This document shows, piece by piece, positions 36,009 to 44,601 of a DNA stretch of 64,000 nt (positions are counted from its first letter, which is position 1; the number at the start of each line of letters is the position of its first letter). Below the pieces are notes generated by a model. The model searched no databases and was not told the DNA's origin. It saw nothing but the letters and a program-made list of their open reading frames with translations. The position numbers were made by a program, and so were the translations under genes. This DNA comes from Trinickia violacea (GTDB lineage: Bacteria > Pseudomonadota > Gammaproteobacteria > Burkholderiales > Burkholderiaceae), in assembly GCF_005280735.1 (NCBI RefSeq), contig NZ_CP040077.1, positions 1,612,001-1,676,000 of the forward strand, in the 5' to 3' direction.

Positions 36009-36670
36009 GCAACCAGTTTAGGTCGCGCGGAAGACGCTTGCGATAGGAGGATTTATCGCAAACGACGTTTTTGCATATGCGTGTCGCATAGCACTTAGGA
36101 GGACGAATAGGCTGCCAGGCAGGTGACCTGCCACATTGCGCTGTTGTTGGCGTGGGTGTCGGGCCCACGATGCGAGCGACTGAATCGGATGGAGCGGCCT
36201 CTGCGCCGGCAGACTGGAGCGATTGGGGTTACGTAGGGGGCGTTACTCAAGAGAGCATGCCGGGATCGAGCGGAAAGCGCTGGCCGAGCAGCTCGGCGCG
36301 ACCGACGAAAGGCGGCGGGGGATTGGTCGACCGTAAGATGGCCGTCGTGCGAGCGGATTCCCGCGGAATGGGGGCGTTCTGAACGAACTGACCCTTCAAA
36401 CAATTAATTGCAATGCTGAGAATAACCGTTATCAGGATGGAACCGCGCAAAAGAAAACGCCCGCGTTCTCGTCGGAGGCGTTTCCGTGGCCCCGCTACCG
36501 CGTCCCATGGGGAGATTTCGAGCCCCGTGCTGTTATCAGGACCGGCTTCCGCGCGGCTTCCCTCAAGTATAGGGGGGGAGCGCATGGTGGAGTAATCCAA
36601 GTTTGCCATTCGACGGCAACGCGGCGAGCCAGATTGGGCGCCGTAGCGCGCAACAAATCTGTCACTACCG
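36009..36670. other. Region upstream of the integrase
   Basis: About 660 nt. The proximal part should contain the integrase promoter. A 158-codon minus-strand frame overlaps this stretch without recognisable content. The far end runs into the decayed recombinase. Confidence 0.35.
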
Positions 36671-37080
36671 CTGCCTCGCGACACCTGGATCGAGGTCGTG
36701 GGAAAAGGCGGCAAGGCGGGCAAGGTAGCGCTGCCGGTGTTCGCCCGCGTGGCGCTCGATTGCTACCTGGTCGAACGTGGGCTACCGGTCACACCGATTC
36801 GCCGGTACCCCGAGACGCCGTTGATCCCGAATCTCGACGAAGATGGCGCCACGGCGATTACCTGCGTGCGGCTCTTAAACGTGGTCAAGCGTCTTTTTCG
36901 GCTGACGGCAAACCAGACCACTGTCAATCATCCGCCGTTTGCGGACAAACTGCGTCGCACGAGCCCATACTGCACGCGGCGTGGAACTCACGACGGTGCA
37001 GAACAACCTCCGTCACGCATCCATTTGTACAACCTCGATCTACTTGCACAGCGACAACGTGAAGCGGGGGCGACAAAACG
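36671..37080 (+). pseudogene. Decayed tyrosine recombinase fragment
   Basis: Two frames carry integrase text. The first reads WIEVVGKGGKAGKVALPVFA, matching the beta-strand region of the intact recombinase nearby (VTGKGAKPGRVALPPLA). The second, after a frameshift, reads ELTTVQNNLRHASICTTSIY and ends LHSDNVKRGRQ, matching the Tyr-box end. The HxxR segment between is lost. It is on the opposite strand to the intact copy and shows that at least two recombinase-bearing elements have entered here. Confidence 0.7.
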
Positions 37081-37211
37081 GAGGCGTTTGCCGCGCACTA
37101 GCGGCAACCAGTTGTATCGGCCGAGCGACGGTTGGAAACATGCATTCGGGTTAGAGACACGCACGACTCACGTTGTATGCTTGGCAAAGTTATTCGAGGG
37201 GGTCCATCATC

Positions 37212-37652
37212 GTGCGGCGCGTAGTCGTCCGGCGGTCGCCGGTTCATGGCAAAGGGGTATTTGCGTTACGTCAACTCGCAGCGGGCGAGCGTGTGCTTGA
37301 ATACGCGGGGGAAGTGACAAGCTGGCGCAAGGCGGCTGGCCGGCTGAGGCGCAACGGCATGGTCGGACATACCTTTGTCTTCGGGTTGTCGGACGGCCGC
37401 GTCATCGACGGCAGTCGCGGCGGCAACAGTGCGCGCTGGCTGAACCACGCGTGTGTGGCGAACTGTGAGGCGATCGAAGAGGATGGGCGGGTGTTCATCG
37501 AGACCCTGACCGATATCGATGCGGGTGCGGAACTCTTCATTCGCTATGGCCTGACCGTGGACGGTGCGATCACTGACGAGATCCGCGCGCAATACAGCTG
37601 CTATTGCGGAGCCAGCATCTGCACGCGGACCATGCTGGACGACGCGGCGTGA
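37212..37652 (+). CDS. SET-domain protein-lysine methyltransferase
   Basis: About 146 residues covering almost only a SET domain: RRSPVHGKGVFALRQLAAGE (SAM-binding start), GEVTSWRKAAG, then SRGGNSARWLNHACVANCEA with the NHxCxxN pseudoknot, and ELFIRYGL where the catalytic Tyr sits. A Cys-rich end (YSCYCGASIC) resembles a post-SET zinc site. The GTG start follows GAGGGGG; a TTG at 37173 in frame is possible. The family transfers methyl groups from SAM to lysine side chains. The substrate is unknown; an HU-like gene lies about 650 nt downstream in the same direction. Confidence 0.85.
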   Translation: MRRVVVRRSPVHGKGVFALRQLAAGERVLEYAGEVTSWRKAAGRLRRNGMVGHTFVFGLSDGRVIDGSRGGNSARWLNHACVANCEAIEEDGRVFIETLTDIDAGAELFIRYGLTVDGAITDEIRAQYSCYCGASICTRTMLDDAA

Positions 37653-37779
37653 TGTCTACGGCGAACCTGGGGCCTTCCCTGCCGTTGCTCAACTGACTAC
37701 CGTTGGGTCAACAGCATCGGTTGCGATTCACCGTGTTCGGATCAGTCACGATGTGACATTTCATTTTCTCGTTTTGCTC

Positions 37780-37926
37780 ATGCCCCAGCACATCATCGTA
37801 GAGAAGACTCGCAAACGCCGCGTGCCGAACGCGCCCATCGTGGCAGGCCGGCTGTGCGTTCCGGTTGTGATCGTCATCCTCGCGGTGCTTGCTTCGCTGG
37901 CGGTGCTTTTGAGGCACTACCGCTGA
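37780..37926 (+). CDS. Possible small single-pass membrane peptide
   Basis: 48 residues from an ATG: a basic N-terminal part (EKTRKRRVPNAP), then one hydrophobic helix (LCVPVVIVILAVLASLAVLL) and a short RHYR end. It follows the SET gene by about 130 nt. Topology is plausible for a small membrane protein, but no family match or strong ribosome site supports it. Confidence 0.3.
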   Translation: MPQHIIVEKTRKRRVPNAPIVAGRLCVPVVIVILAVLASLAVLLRHYR

Positions 37927-38063
37927 CGGTAGCAGGCCCGGAGGCGGGGTCTCGTCAACTTCTAGGAAAGACTCCGGAACGTCAAGCTTCTGTAGGTCGC
38001 TCTCGGCAAGGTACATCCTCCGATAGACATGATTAATTGGCCTGCCCTGTCCGCCCATTAAAC

Positions 38064-38095
38064 GCAACGGTGATAGTACAAGCTATCACCGTTGC
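38064..38095. repeat. Perfect 13-bp inverted repeat
   Basis: GCAACGGTGATAG, a 6-nt TACAAG loop, then CTATCACCGTTGC. No U run follows, so it is not a standard terminator. It lies between the SET and HU-like genes, about 215 nt before the HU start, and could be an operator, a folded RNA or an element end. Confidence 0.75.
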
Positions 38096-38308
38096 ATAGG
38101 GTGCGAGCCTGTATAAGGGAATCGCGAAATGGTGCATTAGGACTGCCGTGCGGGCGTTCTTTGGGGAGGTCGATTCCTGTCGGTCAGGAATCGGCCGCCC
38201 GGTTGCCGCGTGGCCGGCATCCCTGGCACGCACGTGTTTGCTCCGTATTTGCCTGTCACGCCTGCGATGCGGTAGGGTGCAGGTTTTCCTCACTGAACAC
38301 AAATATCC

Positions 38309-38587
38309 ATGAACAAACAGGAACTCATCGACGCGGTCGCAGCGGACGTTGGCGAGAGCAAGGCCGCGACCGGCGAAACGATCCAAGCCGTGCTGGCCGT
38401 CATCACTCGCGCGGTGACGGAGGGCGAGACCGTGCAACTGGTTGGCTTCGGGTCGTTCTCGCAGGGGCAACGCGCTGCACGCACCGCCCGCAATCCGTTG
38501 ACAGGTGGCGAAATGCAGATTGCGGCGGCGAAAACGGTCAAGTTCACGGCAGGCAAGGCGTTTAAGTTGCGACTTGAGGTCGCGTAG
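38309..38587 (+). CDS. HU-family DNA-binding protein
   Basis: 92 residues: MNKQELIDAVAADVGESKAA opens the dimerisation helices, GFGSFSQGQRAARTARNPLT is the HU/IHF signature with the beta arm (RNPLTGG, the Pro that intercalates DNA), and the C-terminus is KTVKFTAGKAFKLRL. HU bends and compacts DNA and is a dimer. Core chromosomes of this group carry their own hupB, so this copy is probably accessory and could serve the mobile region or be a target of the nearby SET enzyme. A hairpin and a group II intron follow directly. Confidence 0.93.
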   Translation: MNKQELIDAVAADVGESKAATGETIQAVLAVITRAVTEGETVQLVGFGSFSQGQRAARTARNPLTGGEMQIAAAKTVKFTAGKAFKLRLEVA

Positions 38588-39179
38588 TTCGTTGTTTTAT
38601 CGCCGAAGTCTGGCGACAGAAAACCGGGCATTCCGTTGCCCGTAGCCTACCGGTGCATGCGAGATTGGTAACGATCTGGTGTGAAGCCACCGGGACAAAG
38701 TAACCCGGCGAAAGCCACGCTTGAGTCGTGAGGCTGATGCGCGTCTGCTAGTGCCAATGCGGATGGGGTGCAAGGCTGGATGGCATGGTTAACACACGTG
38801 AACTGTCGCTAAACGTCGTCACTTTGAAGGGCCAAAGGTACTGATAGGCCCCGCCCAACACGGGAAGTAGTGGGACTGCTCTCTCTTGAATGGGGCAGCA
38901 CGGACACCAGCACTACCGGCGGACAGACAGAACCTAAACCATTCGTGCGAACCACGCGGAACAAGGAAACCCCGTATCGCCGCCCATTGGGCAGGTTAAC
39001 CGTAAGGAAAGCTGTTGGTGATGCGGGCATGGGAGTGCAGAGAAAGCGAACGCTGTCCTGTAACCGGACGGATAGGGGTTGAGTCGCGAGGCAACATCAT
39101 CCCACGCGAAAGCGGGCAGACTTCTGCATGGTCTTTCGTCACGAGAGAGCTTGAGTAACCGTCAAAGGAGGAGATGCAG

Positions 39180-40877
39180 ATGACTGGGCAGAAGTTCGGC
39201 ACAGGTGCGTCCTCCGATCTAGCCATTCACTGGCACGGCATTGATTGGGCCAGATGTTATCGCGAGGTCCGACGGCTGCAGGCGCGTATTGTGAAGGCTA
39301 CACAGGACGGCAAGCGCGGGAAGGTGAAAGCCTTACAGTGGTTGCTGACCCACTCGTTCAGCGGCAAGGCACTCGCCGTCAGACGGGTGACTGAGAATCA
39401 GGGAAAACGGACGCCGGGCGTGGACGGCATCACATGGTCCACACCGAAGTCCAGACTCGAAGCAGTGTCGTCACTCAAACGGCGTGGCTACCAGCCGCGT
39501 CCGCTGAGACGGATATATATCCCAAAGGCCGATGGGACAAAAATGCGGCCGCTAGGAATTCCATGCATGGTCGACAGGGCGCAGCAGGCGCTATATCTGC
39601 TTGCCCTGGAGCCCGTTGCGGAGACCGAGGCTGACCCGAATTCCTATGGATTCCGCGTCAGCCGATCCGCCGCCGATGCAATCGAGCAGTGCTTCATAGC
39701 GCTGGGCCGCCCCGAGTGCGCGCGGTGGATTCTGGAGGCCGATATCCGTAGCTGCTTTGACGAAATTTCGCACGACTGGCTGGTCGCCCACATCCCCATG
39801 GACAAAGCGATTCTGCTGAGGTGGCTGAAGGCTGGCTACCTTCACAACCATGTCTTTCACGCAACGGAAGCGGGTACCCCACAAGGGGGCATTATCTCGC
39901 CGACGTTAATGAATATGACTTTGGATGGACTCGAACGGATGCTGCTATCGAAGTTCCGCAAGCACGTTCGCGATGCGTCCAAGGTCAATCTCATTCGGTA
40001 TGCAGACGACTTTATCATCACCGGTGCAACGAAAGACGTGCTGGTCAATGAAGTTCGTCCGATGGTCGAGCAGTTTCTGGCGCAACGTGGCTTGTCACTA
40101 TCGCCGGGGAAGACCCGGATCACGCATATCGACGAGGGATTCAACTTCCTCGGCATGAATGTTCGCAAGTATGGTGGCAAGCTGTTGATCAAGCCTGCCA
40201 GAAAGAGCATTCAGCGCTTCCTGCGCAAGCTGCGGGGAGTCGTGAAAGGCAGCGCGGCGCTACGACAGGATCTACTGATACGTGTGCTCAATCCACTGAT
40301 TCGCGGATGGGCGAACTATCATAGTCATGTTGTGGCGAAACAGATCTTCAGCGCAGTTGGTCACGCGATCTGGCAGTGTCTATGGCGCTGGGCGCGGCGT
40401 CGGCATCCGAACAAAGGCGCACGCTGGGTACAACGGAAATATTTCTGGACCGTTGGTGCACAGCGCTGGGTTTTTGGAACGACCACCGGCAAAACGCTCA
40501 GCACGGGAAAGCCTGAACTCCTGACGCTATACGATATTGCCAGCACGCCGATCCGGCGGCACCGGAAAATCCAGGCTGTCGCTAACCCGTTCGACCCGCA
40601 GTGGGAAAGCTATTTTGAAGCTCGACTTGGCAACATAATGGCGGACTCCCTCAAAGGCCGGACGCGGCTGATCCGGTTGTGGCTCGCACAGGACCGGGCC
40701 TGTCCAGTTTGCTGTCAGATGATTACGAAATCCAGTGGGTGGCGTTTGTTCCACGAGATTCGTAAAATCGACGGTGGCACGGATGCGGTCGGTAACCTGA
40801 AGATGCTACATCCGGACTGCCATCGGAACGCGCGTGCTCTCAGACACTCAGTTGTGGAACCGGCTTATTCCTTATAG
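39180..40877 (+). CDS. ltrA: Group II intron reverse transcriptase/maturase
   Basis: About 565 residues, intact. RT domain: PLGIPCMVDRAQQALYLLAL, ADIRSCFDEISHDWL, GTPQGGIISPTLMNMTLDGL and active-site IRYADDFIITG. The maturase/thumb part contains NPLIRGWANYHSHVV. A C-terminal HNH-type region has CPVC, then HEIRKIDGGTDAVGNLKML and HPDCHRNA; where many relatives have HHI, this one reads FHEI, so second-strand cleavage may be impaired. The ATG at 39180 has AAAGGAGGAG at a good distance; the in-frame ATG at 39174 is too close. Confidence 0.95.
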   Translation: MTGQKFGTGASSDLAIHWHGIDWARCYREVRRLQARIVKATQDGKRGKVKALQWLLTHSFSGKALAVRRVTENQGKRTPGVDGITWSTPKSRLEAVSSLKRRGYQPRPLRRIYIPKADGTKMRPLGIPCMVDRAQQALYLLALEPVAETEADPNSYGFRVSRSAADAIEQCFIALGRPECARWILEADIRSCFDEISHDWLVAHIPMDKAILLRWLKAGYLHNHVFHATEAGTPQGGIISPTLMNMTLDGLERMLLSKFRKHVRDASKVNLIRYADDFIITGATKDVLVNEVRPMVEQFLAQRGLSLSPGKTRITHIDEGFNFLGMNVRKYGGKLLIKPARKSIQRFLRKLRGVVKGSAALRQDLLIRVLNPLIRGWANYHSHVVAKQIFSAVGHAIWQCLWRWARRRHPNKGARWVQRKYFWTVGAQRWVFGTTTGKTLSTGKPELLTLYDIASTPIRRHRKIQAVANPFDPQWESYFEARLGNIMADSLKGRTRLIRLWLAQDRACPVCCQMITKSSGWRLFHEIRKIDGGTDAVGNLKMLHPDCHRNARALRHSVVEPAYSL

Positions 40878-40891
40878 GTTTTGAAAGGCTT

Positions 40892-40925
40892 GAGCGGAGT
40901 GCGGGGAAACTTGCACGCTCCGTTC
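40892..40925 (+). ncRNA. Group II intron domain V
   Basis: The 34-nt element starts GAGCGGAGTG and ends CGCTCCGTTC around GGGGAAACTT, the standard catalytic hairpin. Domain VI, a long GC stem ending in GCTGCTAC, follows at once. Confidence 0.85.
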
Positions 40926-41079
40926 TGAGGGGGCGGCGGCGCAGCAATGCGCCGCTGCTACCCGGCGATGCGGTGAACGCGTCATGACGAAGCAGGTGAA
41001 GTCGTGCGACTGCACCGCGCTTCACCAAGGAGTGCCGCGTGGTCGAGCCGGTAGATAGCGTCAAATGGAACCATCAATG

Positions 41080-41367
41080 TCAGGAACTGATTTCGGGCGG
41101 GTGATCAGCGCCGAGTCGAACGGCGTGCTTTCCCTCCCGGGGGCGTGCAGTCAGCTCGCTTCGCTCATTGTCGGCTCGGCGCGCATGTACGCACTCCACC
41201 AGCATATGACCGGGCGGCTCGAAATATGTCCCGAAACGAACGAGTCCCGCCTTTTTCAGGTGACAGCTCATCCAGAAGCTGACCAGCAGGCCGGGGTCCG
41301 GGCTGTCGTCGATATCGACATCAATTGTTCGGGTACGCGGTTCGAACTTGAGCAGCGTTGCCTCCAT
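41080..41367 (-). CDS. Hypothetical protein of 95 residues
   Basis: Starts MEATLLKFEPRTRTIDVDID and has strong G/C bias at third codon positions on this strand, while the overlapping plus-strand frame does not. AGGA lies 4-5 nt before the ATG. A middle segment HLKKAGLVRFGTYFEPPGHM suggests a small alpha/beta fold. No recognisable family. It sits among IS remnants, so it may be cargo or a fragment. Confidence 0.4.
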   Translation of the reverse strand: MEATLLKFEPRTRTIDVDIDDSPDPGLLVSFWMSCHLKKAGLVRFGTYFEPPGHMLVECVHARRADNERSELTARPREGKHAVRLGADHPPEISS

Positions 41368-41484
41368 CTGGTTCCTGAGGTCGTGAACTACTTACGCTCA
41401 TCTTCTCAACACGTACCTGCCATCCTTATGAATGACTTTTCCTCGGTCGCTCACCACCACGCCTTTTGAACGCTGCAGCGTCGA

Positions 41485-41731
41485 ATGATTAGCAAAGCCG
41501 GCAACCGACGAGCGTGCACGACGCTCGTCGAGCTGGCCTGGCGCTGGTTACGCCTGCAGCCCGACAGCCCCCTGACTCAGTGGTTCAATCGACGCTTTGC
41601 GGGCAACGGCAAACGCATGCGACGTGTGGGCATCGTCGCGTTGGCACGGCGTACTCGCCATCGCACTATGGCGCTATCTCGAGCACGGTGAGATTCCAGC
41701 CGGGGCCTCGCTCAAGCCCGATGCCCCCTGA
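41485..41731 (+). pseudogene. IS110-family transposase C-terminal remnant
   Basis: SKAGNRRACTTLVELAWRWL and LTQWFNRRFAGNGKRMRRVG match the C-terminal part of IS110 transposases. A frameshift after VGIVALARR moves the end (LAIALWRYLEHGEIPAGASL, then KPDAP and stop) to another frame. The N-terminal RuvC-like catalytic part is missing, so it is inactive. Confidence 0.75.
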
Positions 41732-42127
41732 CGTTCTGCAACGGTATCGTTTGCATAGCCTGGCAAGGCACACATCATGATCAAAGGTCGACGCGCCCGA
41801 AACGCGTACGGGTCACCACACCGTGACCGCTCAGAAAGATGGGGCGCGCCCACAACTGGGGATTGTCAGTGCGCCTTGCGCGCATGCTGCATGAGGTGCG
41901 GGACCTCCACGTCCTGCACGGAAGAAGTCCGTTCCGGCACTGGCTGGAAAGCTCGTCACACCCCGACCTTGGATCAAGATCAACTGGCTAATGCGGGCAA
42001 GGCCGCTTCGTGTCGTTAAAGGCGTAAAGGTGTCGCCATGAAATCCGATCCGCTTACATGGCCATTGACGGCTTGACAAACAAGTCCTCATAGAAGCAGC
42101 CGTTCGACTGGCGGAGGTGAACAATCC

Positions 42128-42336
42128 TTCATCGGCCGCTTCAACCGTTCTGGCCTCAGATCGCGGAGACTGCTTACTGGGAACAGCGGACATGCAACAC
42201 GGAACATCGCCAAGCATCCGGAAGGGCGGCTCACGTCCCCGCCGTTGCCATAGCGACATTCGCCCGCCACGCGCCACGCAGCCCAATTCAGTCTGGGTCT
42301 CGGACTTGGCCTATCACCAGTTGGCTGATGGCTGGA
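42128..42336 (+). pseudogene. IS3-family transposase fragments
   Basis: Two short pieces in different frames. FIGRFNRS resembles the RFNRT segment near the end of IS3 OrfB proteins, and QPNSVWVSDLAYHQLADGW resembles the QPNxxWxxDxTYxxxxxGW start of the DDE domain. Their order is reversed relative to a normal OrfB, so at least two events are involved. The fragments reach the stop codon of the demethylase gene and mark the right edge of the accessory region. Confidence 0.5.
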
Positions 42337-42351
42337 GTCGGAAGGAGAAAC

Positions 42352-44388
42352 TCAAATGTCCTTCATCAATCGGAGCGCGTCATGAATGGCGGCGTGCGTA
42401 TTTCGTGCAGATACAGCGTCGCCGATCCGGAAGAGCGAAAATCGACCATTCGGATTTCGATCGACGGCCTGCGGCTTTCCGGCGATGAGATCGTCGTAGT
42501 CGACTGCACCGAGGTTTCGAGATTGCGGCTTTAGCTCGAAATAAAGCTCGTCAGACGGCACGGTTCCGTTATTGACGACGACTTGATCATATTGTCGCTC
42601 TTTGTGGATCTCGACATAGTCGCTGCCGATGACGGCAACGAATCCATTGCCCTGGCGGCGCACGGCCTCAAGCGTATACGCGACCGTGAATCTGACATTC
42701 AGCTTCTGCAGCGAACGCATGTACGGCACCAGATTCATACTCATCACTTCCGGTGAAAACGTGCGATCGCGTGTCATGATCTCGACTTGACCGCCGGCAC
42801 CTGCGATCGTTTCCGCCGCTTGCAGCGCGGCGTGGTCGCCGGCATCGTCGTAAATCAAGACGTTCATCCCGGGTTTGACCTCACCGGAAATGATCTCCCA
42901 CGTCGACACCAGGTGTTCATTGCCTTCGCGCAGCACGTCGACATGCGACACGCCGCCGGTCGCTATCACGACGACGTCCGGATTCTCGCGTTTGACGATG
43001 TCCGCATCCGCCCACGTTTGAAACGAGAAACGCACGCCCAGCTTCTCGCACTGCGACATGCGCCAGTCGATGATGCCCATCATCTCCTTGCGGCGCGGGT
43101 TGCGCGCCGTCAGGCGGATCTGGCCGCCCGGCGCATGCATAGCTTCGAACACGACGACGTCGTGACCTCGTTCACCGGCCACCCGCGCGGCTTCGAGCCC
43201 CGCGGGCCCTGCACCGACGATCACGACTTTGTGCTTCTCGGTCGCGGGCGCGATCGAATGGGGCATCGTCAACTCGCGGCCAGTCGCCGCGTTGTGGATG
43301 CAAAACGCGGCGCCGCCTTGATAGATCCGGTCGATGCAATAGTTCGCGCCGACACACGGCCGGATCTCGTGCTCCCGTCTCTCGATGATCTTGCGCACGA
43401 TGTGCGGGTCAGTCATATGAGCGCGGGTCATACCGACCATGTCGACTTTACCGGACTCGATCGCATAGCGCGCCGTCGCCACGTCCTGAATCCGGGCGGC
43501 ATGGAAAGTCGGGAAATCCGTCGCGTGCCTGATCTCGCCGGCAAAATCCAAGTGGGGGGCGCTCTTCATGCCCATGATTGGGATGATGTCGGTCAAGCCC
43601 GCGTCGGTCTCGAGATGTCCGCGAATTACATTGAGAAAATCGACGAGCCCGCTTTCCTTCAGTCGCCTTGAAATTTCGATGCCTTCATCCCGCGTGATGC
43701 CGCCCGCGATGATTTCATCGGCTGTATAGCGGATTCCAACCACGAATGCATCGCCGACTCGTTGCCGGATCGCGCGCAACACGTCGAACGTAAAGCGCAG
43801 GCGGTTATCGAGCGAGCCTCCGTAAGGTGCATCCAGCGCGTTGGTGAGCGGCGACCAGAATTGGTCCATCAGGTGTCCGTACGCTTCGAGCTCCAGCCCG
43901 TCGAGTCCGGCCGCCTTCACGCGCTCTGCAGCGTCCGCGTAGTCTTTGACGATGCGCTCGATGTCCCAGTCTTCCGCCTTCTTCGGAAACGCCCGATGTG
44001 CCGGTTCGCGACGGTGAGAAGGCGACACGGCCGGCAACCATTCACCTTTGTCCCACCGTGTACGACGTCCGAGGTGAGTCAACTGGATCATCACCTTGGC
44101 GCCATGCTCGTGACATGCGTCCGACAGATCCCGCATCCATGGTACGACTTCGTCCTTGTAGATCAGGATGTTGTTGAAAACCGGCGGGCTGTCCTTCGAG
44201 ATTGAGGCCGATCCGGCGGTCATTGTCAGTGCGATGCCGGCCTTGGCCCGCTCGACGTGATACGCGCGGTAGCGCTCCTTTGGCATGCCGTCTTCCGCAT
44301 AGGCCGGCTCGTGTGCCGTAGTCATGATGCGATTGCGGAACGTCAGATGTTTGAGCGTGTACGGCTGCAGAAGTGCATCGCTGGGCAT
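42352..44388 (-). CDS. StcD/DgcA-like flavin and Fe-S demethylase (probable N-methylproline demethylase)
   Basis: 678 residues. An old-yellow-enzyme barrel (about 1-340; GAKVMIQLTHLGRRTRWDKG and YGGSLDNRLRFTFDVLRAI) is followed by a cluster of cysteines (RPCVGANYCIDRIYQGGAAF, then C-IHNAATG, about 342-366), expected to bind 4Fe-4S. An FAD/NAD(P) domain follows (KVVIVGAGPAGLEAARVAGE, about 384). This is the trimethylamine-dehydrogenase-like family that includes DgcA (dimethylglycine) and StcD (stachydrine pathway). It oxidatively removes an N-methyl group and releases formaldehyde. ETF, ETF-QO, P5C dehydrogenase and PutA nearby favour an N-methylated proline over dimethylglycine. Divergent from a TetR gene. 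Confidence 0.8.
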   Translation of the reverse strand: MPSDALLQPYTLKHLTFRNRIMTTAHEPAYAEDGMPKERYRAYHVERAKAGIALTMTAGSASISKDSPPVFNNILIYKDEVVPWMRDLSDACHEHGAKVMIQLTHLGRRTRWDKGEWLPAVSPSHRREPAHRAFPKKAEDWDIERIVKDYADAAERVKAAGLDGLELEAYGHLMDQFWSPLTNALDAPYGGSLDNRLRFTFDVLRAIRQRVGDAFVVGIRYTADEIIAGGITRDEGIEISRRLKESGLVDFLNVIRGHLETDAGLTDIIPIMGMKSAPHLDFAGEIRHATDFPTFHAARIQDVATARYAIESGKVDMVGMTRAHMTDPHIVRKIIERREHEIRPCVGANYCIDRIYQGGAAFCIHNAATGRELTMPHSIAPATEKHKVVIVGAGPAGLEAARVAGERGHDVVVFEAMHAPGGQIRLTARNPRRKEMMGIIDWRMSQCEKLGVRFSFQTWADADIVKRENPDVVVIATGGVSHVDVLREGNEHLVSTWEIISGEVKPGMNVLIYDDAGDHAALQAAETIAGAGGQVEIMTRDRTFSPEVMSMNLVPYMRSLQKLNVRFTVAYTLEAVRRQGNGFVAVIGSDYVEIHKERQYDQVVVNNGTVPSDELYFELKPQSRNLGAVDYDDLIAGKPQAVDRNPNGRFSLFRIGDAVSARNTHAAIHDALRLMKDI

Positions 44389-44448
44389 GGGATCTCCAAA
44401 GCGGTTGGGTCGTTGCGTGGCCTAATCGTGCAATCAAGACTACGATTC

Positions 44449-44487
44449 GTGTACACTACTGTCAAGTACATGGACATAAGTGTACAC
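44449..44487. promoter_or_regulatory. 39-bp dyad with two GTGTACAC palindromes
   Basis: Identical GTGTACAC boxes at 44449-44456 and 44480-44487 lie 31 bp apart, three helical turns. The whole element is a dyad about 44468: TGTC (44460-44463) and GACA (44473-44476) also mirror each other. It lies between the divergent demethylase and TetR genes, so it is the natural operator for that TetR protein. Confidence 0.7.
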
Positions 44488-44601
44488 ACGACACATGCCC
44501 GGCCGGGCGAAATCGGCATCATCCGGGCCGGCGGCACGAGGCTGACGCCTGAGCGACGCGCCAGCTACCCGGGCAATCCGACGAAATAGAGGCTCGATCT
44601 G

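Larger units (their letters stand above)
38653..40961 (+). mobile_element. Group II intron with encoded reverse transcriptase/maturase
   Basis: The structured 5' RNA part runs for about 520 nt from a probable GTGCA start, the maturase gene lies within domain IV, and canonical domains V and VI close the element. The 3' end is placed at GCTGCTAC. The 5' boundary is approximate: GTGCA is near the GUGYG consensus but other nearby starts are possible. The intron lies about 65 nt after the HU-like stop and just past a GGGCA/TGCCC hairpin (about 38624-38642), in line with introns that target hairpins near gene ends. Confidence 0.8.

Noticed and set aside
36247..36723. 158-codon minus-strand frame with one hydrophobic stretch near the integrase
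   Set aside because: Low-quality Pro/Arg-rich ends, overlaps the decayed recombinase on the other strand, and no start signal.
39180..40877. Reverse transcriptase considered as a retron, DGR or Abi-type defence RT
   Set aside because: The flanking catalytic intron RNA (domain V and VI), maturase region and HNH-type end identify a group II intron protein.
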